Assembly (NCBI GenBank): GCA_038206765.1
Contig: JBBRAM010000003.1
Location: 124,001 to 188,000 of the forward strand
Direction of reading: 5' to 3'
Length of the DNA: 64,000 bases
Source of the DNA: UKL13-2 sp038206765
GTDB lineage: Bacteria > Pseudomonadota > Gammaproteobacteria > Burkholderiales > Usitatibacteraceae
The notes beneath the pieces are model-generated. The model had not been told where the DNA came from and made no database searches. It saw nothing but the letters and a program-made list of their open reading frames with translations. The position numbers and the translations under genes were made by a program. Below, in pieces: positions 42,756 to 52,287 of this stretch (within the stretch, counting starts at the first letter, position 1; each line of letters opens with the position of its first letter).

Positions 42756-45596
42756 ATGTTCAACTATATTGCCGTCATAAAATCTTCTCGCAAATACGTT
42801 GGTGTATTGCCTGCATTTCCTGCAGCAGCGATAGCCGCAGCCGCGATAACAACGATAGCGCTCTCGTCCACAGCATTCGGACAACAGCCCGCTCAACCAC
42901 CCGAGCCTGCGTCCTCTCAGAAACTCGATAAAGTCGTCGTCACCGGTTCCTCGATAAGGCGGATCGAGGGCGAGACGGCTTTGCCTATTTTGCAAATCAC
43001 TCGTGAAGATATTAAACGTGCCGGCGTCAGCAGTGTTGAAGAGCTGTTGAAAACGATTTCCACCACTTCGACCAGCGGCAGCACCAGTGTTGCGAATACA
43101 GCGGCCGGTGGCGGGCAGGGCGGCGGCGGTTCAGCGTCGTTGGTTTCGCTTCGCGGCTTGGGTTCAGCGCGCACGTTGGTGTTGGTGAACGGGCGTCGCA
43201 CTGCGCCCGCTGGTGGCTCTTCAGCGATTGATATTGGTACGATACCGCTCGCCGCCATTGAGCGTATTGAGGTGCTCAAAGATGGTGCTTCTGCTGTCTA
43301 CGGCAGCGATGCGGTCGCTGGCGTGGTCAATTTTATTTTGCGCACTGATTTTTCAGGAACAGAAGTTAGTGTTACTTTCGGCGCGCCAACGCGCAGCGGT
43401 GGTGGCCGCGACATGAAGGTTTCCGCTTTTTCCGGCTTCGGTGATTTAAGCAAAAATAAATTTAGCGTTAACCTTGGTGGCAGCTACCAAAAAATTGACC
43501 CAATTTTTGGCAATGACCGAAAATTCGCCAGCAATCTGAATGTCGATGAAAAGCTCGACCGCACCAGCAATACGCCGTTTCCCGCAAGCATTGTGCTGCC
43601 GAGTAATCTCGCATTGCGTTCGGCCAACTATCCCAACTGCGGGCCTTTTTCGTTGGTCTCGCCGCTTAATCCGGGTAACTGCCGCTACGACAACTCTCCT
43701 TATGTTTCCCTTCAGCCGAAATCAGAACAAGCAAACCTGATTGTTAACGCGCGGGCCAACATTGCCCAGGATACCGAGGCATATCTTGAAAGCAGTTTCA
43801 CTGAAAATAAAACCACTAACACCATTCAGCATGTGCTCATCAACGGCACCGCACTAACGCCCACGCACCCGTACACAACCACACTGCGCAATCTGCTCAA
43901 CACCCAATATGCAGCGTTCCCCGGATTGCAGCGTTTTATCGGCAGTGGTTATGCGTTATTACCGCCATCAAGCCCCTATTATCCAACCTTGTTTGCCGGT
44001 TCCCTCGGTTTGGCTGGGCAACCGCTTGTTTTGCAATTGCGCTCCATACCAACCGGGGTGCGAGTCACCCAAGATAAAACCGATAATGCACGGGTGGTTG
44101 CGGGCATCAAAGGCAATGGGTTCGGCTGGGAATACGACACCGCTTTTATGTATGCCCAAAACAAACTCAGCGAGGACTTAAAAGACGGGTGGCCGTTGTT
44201 TGATCAATATTTGTCGCTGCTGAATACTGGCGTTATCAATCCCTTTGGGCCGACTACCGATTCGGCCGCACTGGCGAAGGCCGACGCCGCCATTTTTAGG
44301 GGAAATTGGTTCGTTAATAAAACCACTGTCACAGGCTTTGACGCGAAGGGTTCACGCGAATTGTTTCAGCTGCCTTCTGGCGCGGTTTCGCTGGCGTTGG
44401 GCGCCGAATTCCGCAAAGAAAAAATTGATCTCCAACCATCGCAAACAAATATCGATTTCTTAGTGGCAGGCTTTGGCGGCGCGGGTGTGCCCATCGCGGC
44501 ATCACGAAATGTGCAGTCGGCTTATGCCGAGGCAGCCATCCCGGTTACCAAGCACTTTGAAGTTGATCTTGCGGTGCGCTACGATAATTACCAACGTGTT
44601 GGTAGTACCGTCAATCCTAAAGTGTCGCTGCGCTGGCAGCCGTCCGAATTTGTCCTTTTGCGTGCGGCGTCCGGCACGGGCTTTCGCGCACCGACACTAA
44701 CCGATCTTTATGCACCCGTCTCGTTTGGTATTACCACCAACGGCCAACGTGACCTGATCCGCTGTCCGCAAGGCGGACCAACCACGGGCATTGATTGCTC
44801 GAATCAATTTGTGACGGTGCTTGGCGGGAATGCAGATCTGAAACCCGAGAAGTCGAATTCAGTCAGCTATGGCATTTTGATTGAGCCATCGAAAGCGATC
44901 TCTATTGGCCTCGATATGTTTGTGATCGGGCTCAAAGATGTGATCCGCACCGGTGTTCCCGTGGCCACGATTCTTGGCGATCCAAAAACCTACGGGAACT
45001 TGATTGTACGTGGACCTACCGATGGTGATCCCAGCGGTGTAGGTCGCATTACCGGCATTTCGCAGACCCTCACAAATTTGGGCAAAGTTAATGTTGAGGG
45101 CATTGATGTCGATGTCAAAATCCGCGCTTTCAGTACACCTGAAGATAAATTGACGTTCCGTTTAAACGGCACGTATATGTCGAAATATGAAACCCAAAAC
45201 CTGAACGGGACATTTTCGTCGGTCATCAACAACGGCTCAAGCACATTGCCCGGCGTTGTACTCCGCTGGCGCCATGTGTTGAGCGCTATTTATGAGCGCG
45301 GCCCTTGGAACGCATCGCTCTCACAAAACTTTCAGGTTGAATATACTGATACTCGGACTGCGCTCCAGCCAGCCACTGTCGTGCCACGGTTCGTTGGGCC
45401 ATACGAAACATTTGACGCGCAAGTTTCGTACGGCGGCTTCAAATCTACACGCCTCACATTCGGCGTCAAAAATCTGCTGGATCGTGATCCACCCTATGCC
45501 AACCATGGCTCGGGATTTGTCGGCAGCTATGATTTGAGTTACGCCGATATTCGCGGGCGATTTGCTTATGTGACGGCCGCTTATCAGTTCAAGTGA
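42756..45596 (+). CDS. TonB-dependent outer-membrane receptor
   Basis: Outer-membrane beta-barrel importer (946 aa) with a long N-terminal signal region (hydrophobic FPAAAIAAAAITTIAL, cleavage near AFGQQ). The TonB box is KLDKVVVTGSS. The plug domain follows with LRGLGSARTLVLVNGRR, IDIGTIPLAAIERIEVLKDG and SAVYGSDAVAGVVNFILR. The barrel ends in an aromatic-type terminal strand (YVTAAYQFK). The plug has a Gly-rich loop (GGGQGGGG). The plug type (SxDIGTIP, iron-unspecific) resembles receptors for sugars, peptides or vitamins more than siderophores, but the substrate is not clear. No partner uptake gene is adjacent. An AGAGGA ribosome site precedes the ATG. Confidence 0.95.
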   Translation: MFNYIAVIKSSRKYVGVLPAFPAAAIAAAAITTIALSSTAFGQQPAQPPEPASSQKLDKVVVTGSSIRRIEGETALPILQITREDIKRAGVSSVEELLKTISTTSTSGSTSVANTAAGGGQGGGGSASLVSLRGLGSARTLVLVNGRRTAPAGGSSAIDIGTIPLAAIERIEVLKDGASAVYGSDAVAGVVNFILRTDFSGTEVSVTFGAPTRSGGGRDMKVSAFSGFGDLSKNKFSVNLGGSYQKIDPIFGNDRKFASNLNVDEKLDRTSNTPFPASIVLPSNLALRSANYPNCGPFSLVSPLNPGNCRYDNSPYVSLQPKSEQANLIVNARANIAQDTEAYLESSFTENKTTNTIQHVLINGTALTPTHPYTTTLRNLLNTQYAAFPGLQRFIGSGYALLPPSSPYYPTLFAGSLGLAGQPLVLQLRSIPTGVRVTQDKTDNARVVAGIKGNGFGWEYDTAFMYAQNKLSEDLKDGWPLFDQYLSLLNTGVINPFGPTTDSAALAKADAAIFRGNWFVNKTTVTGFDAKGSRELFQLPSGAVSLALGAEFRKEKIDLQPSQTNIDFLVAGFGGAGVPIAASRNVQSAYAEAAIPVTKHFEVDLAVRYDNYQRVGSTVNPKVSLRWQPSEFVLLRAASGTGFRAPTLTDLYAPVSFGITTNGQRDLIRCPQGGPTTGIDCSNQFVTVLGGNADLKPEKSNSVSYGILIEPSKAISIGLDMFVIGLKDVIRTGVPVATILGDPKTYGNLIVRGPTDGDPSGVGRITGISQTLTNLGKVNVEGIDVDVKIRAFSTPEDKLTFRLNGTYMSKYETQNLNGTFSSVINNGSSTLPGVVLRWRHVLSAIYERGPWNASLSQNFQVEYTDTRTALQPATVVPRFVGPYETFDAQVSYGGFKSTRLTFGVKNLLDRDPPYANHGSGFVGSYDLSYADIRGRFAYVTAAYQFK

Positions 45597-45607
45597 TTGC
45601 ACTTAGG

Positions 45608-45635
45608 GGCCAGCCGCCCACGCAAGCGGTTGGCC
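45608..45635. other. Stem-loop directly after the receptor gene
   Basis: 10-bp arms GGCCAGCCGC (45608-45617) and GCGGTTGGCC (45626-45635), with one G-T pair, lie 12 bp after the receptor stop. No T run follows, so it is more likely an mRNA 3' stabiliser than a terminator. Confidence 0.5.
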
Positions 45636-45756
45636 TGTCGGATGTCAGTGCTAAAGCCGTCATCGCGATGCTGCTAGTCGAGGATGCCACCGACCGATCC
45701 GGCTGTCGGATGCTGTGGTTGGTTTCTACCGGGGCTTATTATGGCCTGATGGCATA

Positions 45757-45797
45757 GCCTCAAACACTAGTATTGGCGCGGTGTTTGAGGCTTTTTT
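45757..45797 (+). terminator. Terminator whose loop is the dispersed GGCGCGG element core
   Basis: A perfect 11-bp stem GCCTCAAACAC/GTGTTTGAGGC (45757-45767, 45781-45791) is followed by six T. The 13-base loop TAGTATTGGCGCG is the core of the dispersed repeat. It serves the plus-strand receptor gene and lies only 14 bp from the end of the convergent acyl-CoA ligase gene. Confidence 0.85.
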
Positions 45798-45810
45798 CTG
45801 CTAAAAACCA

Positions 45811-47493
45811 TCAAGCATCTGCAAATTTAAACGCTTTAAAATCGTCCCGTAACTTCGTCTTCAATAATTTTCCCGTTGCCGTGTGCGGCAGTTGCGCGAC
45901 AAATTCCACCGCGTTGGGCAGCATCCATTTGGCAATTTTTCCGTCGTAGAATTTCAGCAATTCTTCCGCGCTCAATTCTGTATTGGGCTTCTTCACGACA
46001 ATCAACAATGGCCGCTCATCCCACTTCGGATGTGCCCGGCCGATCACCGCAGCTTCGAGTACGGCCGGATGCGCCATGGCGATATTTTCCAATTCAATTG
46101 AAGAAATCCATTCGCCGCCGGATTTAATCACATCCTTCGAGCGATCCGTAATTTGCATGATGCCGTCCGCGTCGATGTTGGCGACGTCCCCGGTTGGCAG
46201 CCAGCCGTTAATAAGTGCGGAATGATCCTCTTTGAAATATCGCTCGAGCACCCACGGGCTGCGCACGACCAGATCGCCGAACGCATGGCCGTCATGCGGT
46301 AACGGTTTTCCGTCGCCGTCCCAAATCTCTAACTCCATGCCAAAAACGGGCGCGCCCTGCCTGGCCTTGATGACGAGCTGTTCTTCAACCGAAAGCTTCA
46401 AATGTTTACCGCGTAAGCGGTTCAGCGTGCCAAGTGGCGACATCTCGGTCATGCCCCAGCCATGTAGCACCGTGATGCCGAAATCGAGCTCTAGCGTTCT
46501 GAGCATTGCAGGCGGCACGGCCGAACCGCCGATCACGGTTTCTTTAAAGGTCGAAAATTTAAGCCCGTGGGTTTTTAAATAGTTGATCAAGCCCAACCAC
46601 ACCGTTGGCACGCCCGCGCTCGCGGTCACTTCCTCTTGCTCAAAGAGCTGGTACAAGCTTGCGCCGTCCATGGCCGCGCCGGGAAATACGAGCTTCGCAC
46701 CAGCCGCCGCTGCGATGTAGGGAAGGCCCCACGCGTTCACATGAAACATCGGCACAATTGGTAATACGACCGATTGCGAGCTTAAACAAAAACATTCCGG
46801 GCTCATCGCCGCGTAAGTGTAGAAAATAGTGGAGCGATGGGTGTAGAGCACACCCTTTGGGTTGCCCGTCGTGCCGGAGGTATAACACAGCCCGCTGGGT
46901 GTGTTTTCATCGAACTGCGGCCAAATAAAATCATCGGCTTCGGCACTCAGCAAATCTTCGTAGCAGATCAGATTGTCGATTTTTGCCGACGGCATGTGTG
47001 CCCGATCCGTCATCACGACAATGCCCTTCAGGCTTTTTAAACTGGGTGCCGATGCTGCAACCAATGCCTCAATAAGCGGCACAAACGTCACATCGACGAA
47101 AAATAATTTATCCTCCGCATGGTTGATGATATAGGCGATTTGTTCGGGAAACAGGCGCGGGTTCACGGTATGAACAATCGCGCCCATACCGGAAACACCG
47201 TAGTAGAGCTCGAAGTGGCGATAGCCGTTCCACGCTAGTGTTGCGATGCGGTCGCCTTTAACGACGCCAAGATGTTTAAGCGCATTCGCGAGTTGCTTCG
47301 CGCGGCGATTGGCATCGCGGTAGTTGTAGCGGTGAATGCCGGCATGCCCCGCCCCATCGATGGTGCGGGAGACAATTTCGCTATCACCAAAATTTTTGGC
47401 GGCATGTTCAATCAGGGACGAAATCAGCAGCGGGCGCTGCATCATTGTGGGGGCTGAAGCTGCACTGACTACGGTGCTGGCCGCTTGATTCAT
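45811..47493 (-). CDS. Fatty-acyl-CoA synthetase (AMP-binding family, AlkK-like)
   Basis: Activates medium- or long-chain fatty acids to acyl-CoA via an acyl-adenylate (560 aa). A strong AGGAGG-type ribosome site precedes the ATG. Adenylation motifs are LCYTSGTTGNPKGVLYTHRS, HGWGMTEMSPLGT, GWLPTGDVANIDADG and DRSKDVIKSGGEWISSIELE. The C-terminal catalytic lysine is in TATGKLLKTKLRDDF. It lies next to an alpha/beta hydrolase and a TetR regulator on the same strand, which together look like a lipid or ester degradation set. Confidence 0.93.
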   Translation of the reverse strand: MNQAASTVVSAASAPTMMQRPLLISSLIEHAAKNFGDSEIVSRTIDGAGHAGIHRYNYRDANRRAKQLANALKHLGVVKGDRIATLAWNGYRHFELYYGVSGMGAIVHTVNPRLFPEQIAYIINHAEDKLFFVDVTFVPLIEALVAASAPSLKSLKGIVVMTDRAHMPSAKIDNLICYEDLLSAEADDFIWPQFDENTPSGLCYTSGTTGNPKGVLYTHRSTIFYTYAAMSPECFCLSSQSVVLPIVPMFHVNAWGLPYIAAAAGAKLVFPGAAMDGASLYQLFEQEEVTASAGVPTVWLGLINYLKTHGLKFSTFKETVIGGSAVPPAMLRTLELDFGITVLHGWGMTEMSPLGTLNRLRGKHLKLSVEEQLVIKARQGAPVFGMELEIWDGDGKPLPHDGHAFGDLVVRSPWVLERYFKEDHSALINGWLPTGDVANIDADGIMQITDRSKDVIKSGGEWISSIELENIAMAHPAVLEAAVIGRAHPKWDERPLLIVVKKPNTELSAEELLKFYDGKIAKWMLPNAVEFVAQLPHTATGKLLKTKLRDDFKAFKFADA

Positions 47494-47610
47494 GAATTCC
47501 TCCGGATTGTTGTTTTAGATTTGTATGTTCTCCTATTTTGCCTAGACGATGGGGGATACGCAAATGTTTAAGAATGTTTAAAAATCAATAAGGGGAATCA
47601 ATAAGGCGAA

Positions 47611-48612
47611 TCAATAAAGCGGTGCAGGTTGCGGGACTTCACAATAGGCGGCGCGTTCGCCCAACGCGGGTGGCCGGTGGAACTGGACGCGGTCGCTTAA
47701 AAAATCAAGTGTGTGCTGCACCACCTCGCGGCTACGCAAAATTTGCTGATGGCCCAGTTTGCGCGTCCCATGGAAGCGAGCATCTGTCCAAGCGCGCGCT
47801 ACCGCCATGCCGCTCTCGATCGGCACCATGCGGTCGTCGTAGTCGTGAATGATGAGTGCGGGCGTGGTGATCGCGTTCACCGAATGCGGCAACTCGAATG
47901 TGCGCCACGCCACGCCGTAACGCTGTTCGATTCGCCATTGCATCGCATGGCGAATCCGCTCGGTGATGCCCATGTAGTGGGCAAACACATTCGAGTAGCC
48001 GATCAACGAGGAGGGCGGCGCGATCATAACGGCCTTTTTCGCAAACGGCGTACGCTCGCCGTGCGAACGTAGCGCACAGCCCACTGCCGCGCCACCCAAT
48101 GAATGGCTGACCAAACCGAGCACGACATGCCCTTCGCCTGCCAGCTGCGCTTGGACAGCCTCCAGACCGCGCCAAAACATCACCAGCGACGAATCGCGCC
48201 CATCGCTCTCGCCATGGCCCAGATGATCAAACAGCACAACCTGATAATCATCGTCCAGCAACGGTTGCACAAAATTTCTAAATTGCGCTCCTCGGCCACC
48301 CCAGCCGTGGCTCAGCAGAACAATCGGATTATTTGTGTTGCCGAATCGCCACGCCGCGATGTTGCCGTGCGGCGTAACCACCGAAAACGGGGAGGCATTT
48401 GCCAGTAAACGGGTCTCCGCCAGCGGACGGGTAAATCGCGGTGGGGTGAGGAATTTTTCGACCGCTTGTTTCACCGCAAAGCGCGGGGCGATTTTGGAAG
48501 CGACCCCCATGGCAACGCGTCCGACTGCCATTGAAAGCGTTTGTCGATTGAAATATCGAACGACCGTGCTATTGATGAATGATAAACAAGACTGCTGGGA
48601 GAGGGTACTCAT
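47611..48612 (-). CDS. Alpha/beta hydrolase
   Basis: Serine hydrolase (333 aa) with oxyanion-hole segment VLLSHGWGGRG, nucleophile elbow VSHSLGGAA (SxSxxGG variant of GxSxG with Ser preceding His), acid HDYDDRMVP and catalytic His in KLGHQQILRS. It is probably cytosolic: no cleavable signal is evident. An AGGAG ribosome site precedes the ATG. Upstream of the acyl-CoA ligase by 117 bp on the same strand, it may supply the acid the ligase activates. The substrate is unknown. Confidence 0.88.
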   Translation of the reverse strand: MSTLSQQSCLSFINSTVVRYFNRQTLSMAVGRVAMGVASKIAPRFAVKQAVEKFLTPPRFTRPLAETRLLANASPFSVVTPHGNIAAWRFGNTNNPIVLLSHGWGGRGAQFRNFVQPLLDDDYQVVLFDHLGHGESDGRDSSLVMFWRGLEAVQAQLAGEGHVVLGLVSHSLGGAAVGCALRSHGERTPFAKKAVMIAPPSSLIGYSNVFAHYMGITERIRHAMQWRIEQRYGVAWRTFELPHSVNAITTPALIIHDYDDRMVPIESGMAVARAWTDARFHGTRKLGHQQILRSREVVQHTLDFLSDRVQFHRPPALGERAAYCEVPQPAPLY

Positions 48613-48637
48613 ATGGGCTCCTGAAGTTGGATGACAA

Positions 48638-48665
48638 TTGACGGTTCACAGTTGACAGTTCACAG
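48638..48665. repeat. 14-bp tandem repeat upstream of the hydrolase
   Basis: Two adjacent copies of TTGACRGTTCACAG (48638-48651, 48652-48665) are followed by a partial third. They lie between the TetR gene and the hydrolase start. Confidence 0.7.
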
Positions 48666-48686
48666 TTGGCGATTGACGATCAGTAA

Positions 48687-49433
48687 CTAACTGCTCGCGG
48701 GTAGCTTCCGTTTTGCGGCGAAATTTGCGCCGACCTTGTTGTTAAGGCGAATATTTTTAGGTGCGGGCGCGCCTTTTTTGCTGACCGCCAAATCGGCTGG
48801 TGAAGCGGCGATAGGAAGCGGCGCATATGATGCAATCAACCGCTGAAATGCAAGCCTGGCGCGGCGTTTGGCGTTTTTATCCCGAAACAGATGATGTGAG
48901 CGATAGCAACTTGAAATAATGCCAAAGAGCTCAAATGACAGTTGCTCTCCATCGGTATCGGCAGCCAATTCGCCGTTGGCTTTCGCGGCGTCAATGGAAC
49001 GCATCAACCCCTCGTTCTGGCGGTGCATATGCTCGACTACGGCATCGCGCACCGGGCCGACCTTATCGTCGAATTCATGAATCGCCATCATCAACGGGCA
49101 GGCACTAAGGCCGCAGCGCTCGGTCCATGTCAAGGTGTGTTCCAGCAGCGCCGTGAGCCGCTTCAGCCCGCGCGGCGTGGCCATGATCGGCATCACCACA
49201 AATTCGCTAAAACGGCGCATGGCTTCATCAAGCGTGGCGATTTGCAACTCTTCCTTTGAGCCAAAATGCGCAAAGAGTCCGCTCTTGGAAAGCCCCGTTG
49301 CGCCCGCCAGCGAGCCGATCGTCAACCATTCAAAACCGGACAGACTGGCTTGCTCCAGTGCGGCTTTCAGAATAACGGCGCGGGTTTCTTCGCCTTTGCT
49401 TAATTTGACGGGGGACTTATTCATAAACGACAT
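48687..49433 (-). CDS. TetR family transcriptional regulator
   Basis: 248-aa repressor type. The N-terminal helix-turn-helix is LTIGSLAGATGLSKSGLFAHFGSKEELQ. The C-terminal ligand domain is helical, and the tail (~205-248) is extra, Lys/Ala-rich and probably disordered. It is co-oriented upstream of the hydrolase and acyl-CoA ligase genes and is likely to regulate them, with an acyl-CoA or ester-derived ligand as an inference. Confidence 0.9.
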   Translation of the reverse strand: MSFMNKSPVKLSKGEETRAVILKAALEQASLSGFEWLTIGSLAGATGLSKSGLFAHFGSKEELQIATLDEAMRRFSEFVVMPIMATPRGLKRLTALLEHTLTWTERCGLSACPLMMAIHEFDDKVGPVRDAVVEHMHRQNEGLMRSIDAAKANGELAADTDGEQLSFELFGIISSCYRSHHLFRDKNAKRRARLAFQRLIASYAPLPIAASPADLAVSKKGAPAPKNIRLNNKVGANFAAKRKLPASS

Positions 49434-49512
49434 AATAGTACGGTCGTTCCTTTAATGGCAAGCTTTTTCGTAGAGATACGTCGCATGTAGAAAATGCCAT
49501 TCAAAAACATAA

Positions 49513-49570
49513 GCACAAACACAAACACAAACACAAACACCAGCACTGGCGCGGTGTTCAAGCCAAATTT
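49513..49570. repeat. (ACAAAC)n microsatellite followed by a dispersed GGCGCGG element copy
   Basis: About four copies of the hexamer ACAAAC (49513-49540) run directly into CACTGGCGCGGTGTTCAAGC (49544-49563) and CAAATTT. The element overlaps the last codons and stop (49558-49560) of the minus-strand FAD oxidoreductase gene, so it supplies that protein's C-terminal end. Confidence 0.75.
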
Positions 49571-50724
49571 AGGGAGTTTAAAATTTGCGTGGCCAAGCGC
49601 TGCCCGCTGAGCCAAGCGTTTTCTACGCCGCCACCGCCAAGCCAATCACCACATAAACCGATCCGCGCGTCGTTGTCCCATGCAAAATTGGTCGCCATAT
49701 CGATCTTTCCATTAGGTTGCACCGTCGAATAGCGCCAGCGATGTGCCGTCCACGCCAGGGGTGTCGCACCACCGAGTTCGACAAACGCGTTTATCAATGT
49801 GGTCGCCACCCGATCAGCATCCTGCTCAAGATTGGCATCACTCCACTCTGGCGTGGCATGGAGCAGCCATGTTTCTTGTCCCGCTTCCGGCCCTGACCCT
49901 GACCCCGGCCGTGACCCCAACCCCGACCCTGACACTGACCCTCGCCCTAATCCTAACGCCTCGCGGCCCGGTTTGCTGCCATTGCGGGCGATCCATCCAA
50001 GTGGGCCTTGATTCACAAATGCTGCGTCGAAATCAAACGGGTTGGCGGCATTTTCCGAGAACCGAATCATCAAGGTCCAGCAACTGCGCATTGTTGTATG
50101 GCGGGCTAACTGCGTTAAGCCGGGCGCGAAGTCGTCTAATAGAGCCAGCGCTTGCGGTGCCGGTATCGCCAAAACAACAGCGTCAAAATGCTGCTCTACG
50201 GCACCGGATTCAGCAGACGTCAATCGCCATTGCTGTGTTTCAAATTTGCCCGTCTCGCCTACTGTTCCCAGCTGCAATTTCTGAATTGTCGCCACAGTGT
50301 TGATCGTTTGCGATGTGGCAAGCCATTGTGCTGGCGAGGTCATCCGCGGGATGCCGACGAATCGCTCTCGTGCCAATTCATCATTTGGCACCGGCTGCAA
50401 TCCGGCCGGCAATGACGTGATGACGGGATTCCAAGCGCCAGCGACGCCAGCTTCTTTCCACCGCGCAACTTCTTCACGAAATCCGCGGCTATTAGCGGTA
50501 AAGTATTGCGCACCATGGTCGCATTGCCAGCCATCGCCTCGCCTGGTACTCATGCGCCCCGCGACGCTTCGGCTTTTTTCAAAAACGCTGACCGCGATAT
50601 TTGGATTTGAATCTGCGGTTGATGACGACGCAGAAGTCGCTTGTCGGATCGCATCTGCGCAAGATAGGCCAGCGATGCCTGCGCCGATGATCGCAATATG
50701 GGTTTGGCGCGTCGTGGTCAGCAT
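49558..50724 (-). CDS. NAD(P)/FAD-dependent oxidoreductase (renalase/amine-oxidase-like)
   Basis: 388-aa flavoprotein. The N-terminal Rossmann motif is IAIIGAGIAGLSCADAI, followed by VFEKSRSVAGRMSTRR and HGAQYFTA, and the C-terminal FAD contact is IGLCGDWLGGGGVENAWLSG. This pattern matches renalase-like proteins, not CrtI or lycopene cyclase. Residues ~257-285 are a Gly/Ser-rich insert (GRGSVSGSGLGSRPGSGSG) encoded by a 6-bp tandem repeat at 49890-49957. It is 51 bp downstream of crtI on the same strand, so it may belong to the carotenoid/rhodopsin transcript. Its substrate is unknown. Confidence 0.85.
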   Translation of the reverse strand: MLTTTRQTHIAIIGAGIAGLSCADAIRQATSASSSTADSNPNIAVSVFEKSRSVAGRMSTRRGDGWQCDHGAQYFTANSRGFREEVARWKEAGVAGAWNPVITSLPAGLQPVPNDELARERFVGIPRMTSPAQWLATSQTINTVATIQKLQLGTVGETGKFETQQWRLTSAESGAVEQHFDAVVLAIPAPQALALLDDFAPGLTQLARHTTMRSCWTLMIRFSENAANPFDFDAAFVNQGPLGWIARNGSKPGREALGLGRGSVSGSGLGSRPGSGSGPEAGQETWLLHATPEWSDANLEQDADRVATTLINAFVELGGATPLAWTAHRWRYSTVQPNGKIDMATNFAWDNDARIGLCGDWLGGGGVENAWLSGQRLATQILNSLNLA

Positions 50725-50775
50725 AAAATGAACAGCACGGTCGTCATCGTTATTTTTTCACCATGCTTCATGATG

Positions 50776-52287
50776 TCATGCGGCTTTACGGGTGCCAAGG
50801 GCGCCTTCAGCTAAGTTACCAACAGCGTTAGGAAGCAGTGCATCGAGAACTTTAGCAGAGCACAGCACCCCCGGAAGACCCGCACCGGGGTGCGTTCCTG
50901 CGCCAACTAAATATAAATTCTTGATACCTTCCGCCCGGTTGTGAAACCGAAACCACGCTGATTGGCGGAACAACGGTGCGACTGAGAACCCGGCCCCGAA
51001 TTCGCTCAGGTATTTTTTTTTAAAATCATCTGGCGTCATAAAGAAATCACTAGTGATCGAATCGGTCAGGCCCGGCAGAATCGTTTTGTCTAGCGCGGCA
51101 ACAATGCGCGCTTGTAATTTCGGGCCCTCAATCGCCCAATCTATATTGCCCTTCAAATTGGGTACGGGACACAACACATAAAAGCTATCGCAACCGGCGG
51201 GCGCAAAGCTTGGATCCGTCGCCGTAGGGCGATGCAAATAGAGTGAAAAATCATCGGTCAATTTTTTGTGGTGAAAAATATCGGCCAATAATTCGCGGTA
51301 GCGCTCGCCCATCCAAATCGTGTGATGTGCAACCTCTGGGTACAATCGAGTGGTGCCGAAATACAGCACGAACAGGCCCATCGAATATTCGGCCGCAGCA
51401 AGCTTCAGCCGGGTGGCCTTGGCTTGGCTATCGGGCTTAATCATCGCCGTGTATAAATGCGCGGGGTCGGCATTCGAGACCACGATATCGGCTTTGATTA
51501 CGCTGCCATCATCAAGGGTAACGCCCTGTGCTGTACCGTTTGAAACATTGATTTGCGCAACGCTGCTGTTCAGTTGAATATCCACACCATGTCGGGTCAT
51601 TAACGCGCCCAGCGCTTGGGTGATCGAGCCGGTGCCACCCATCGCAAAATGTACGCCGTAAGCGCGCTCCAAATAATGAATGAGTCCGTAAATGCTCGTG
51701 GTGTCAAACGGATTGCCGCCGACTAATAACGGTTGAATTGAAAATGCTTTTCGAAGCTTGGCGTTCGATAAATGCCGCGCAACTAACTGCCACACGGTTT
51801 GATCGCTTCGTAATCTGAGCAGACTTGGAATCTGCTTCACCATCGTCATGAAACGGTGAAATGGCATAGCCGACAGTTCGGTGAAGCCAACTGCAAAGAT
51901 CCGTTTTGAATGAGCCAATAAATTCAGATAGCCTTGGCGATCGCGCGGCTCAATCCGCTCAATCTCCGCCAGTGTTTCTTCTAATGTGCCGCCGTAATCA
52001 AAGGTCGTTTTATCTGAAAAATAAAACCGATACCACGGTTTGAGGGGCACGAGCTTGATGTGGTCGGCCATTTTTTCGCCAAACAGCGCAAATAATTCTT
52101 CGAATAAAAATGGGGCGGTGATGACGGTTGGCCCGGCATCGTGCCGGAAGCCGTTGCGCTCAAATACCTGTGCCCGCCCACCGAGTGCGGGGCAGCGGTC
52201 AATCAGCGATACTTCGTAGCCTTTTGCACGTAGCCGCAATGCGGCCGCGATGCCGCCGAAGCCAGCACCGATAACAATCGCTTTCAT
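50776..52287 (-). CDS. crtI: Phytoene desaturase (CrtI family)
   Basis: Desaturates phytoene towards lycopene (503 aa from the ATG at 52287). The dinucleotide-binding motif is AIVIGAGFGGIAAALRLRAKG, then LGGRAQVFERNGFRHDAGPT. The C-terminal bacterial-type phytoene dehydrogenase signature region is NLYLVGAGTHPGAGLPGVL. The start overlaps the crtE stop by 4 bp (ATGA), which also fixes the start. It works after GGPP synthase and phytoene synthase; the latter is absent from this window. Confidence 0.95.
   Translation of the reverse strand: MKAIVIGAGFGGIAAALRLRAKGYEVSLIDRCPALGGRAQVFERNGFRHDAGPTVITAPFLFEELFALFGEKMADHIKLVPLKPWYRFYFSDKTTFDYGGTLEETLAEIERIEPRDRQGYLNLLAHSKRIFAVGFTELSAMPFHRFMTMVKQIPSLLRLRSDQTVWQLVARHLSNAKLRKAFSIQPLLVGGNPFDTTSIYGLIHYLERAYGVHFAMGGTGSITQALGALMTRHGVDIQLNSSVAQINVSNGTAQGVTLDDGSVIKADIVVSNADPAHLYTAMIKPDSQAKATRLKLAAAEYSMGLFVLYFGTTRLYPEVAHHTIWMGERYRELLADIFHHKKLTDDFSLYLHRPTATDPSFAPAGCDSFYVLCPVPNLKGNIDWAIEGPKLQARIVAALDKTILPGLTDSITSDFFMTPDDFKKKYLSEFGAGFSVAPLFRQSAWFRFHNRAEGIKNLYLVGAGTHPGAGLPGVLCSAKVLDALLPNAVGNLAEGALGTRKAA

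Noticed and set aside
49558..50724. FAD oxidoreductase as lycopene cyclase or a second phytoene desaturase
   Set aside because: Motifs fit renalase-like amine oxidases; the CrtI C-terminal signature and CrtY motifs are absent.
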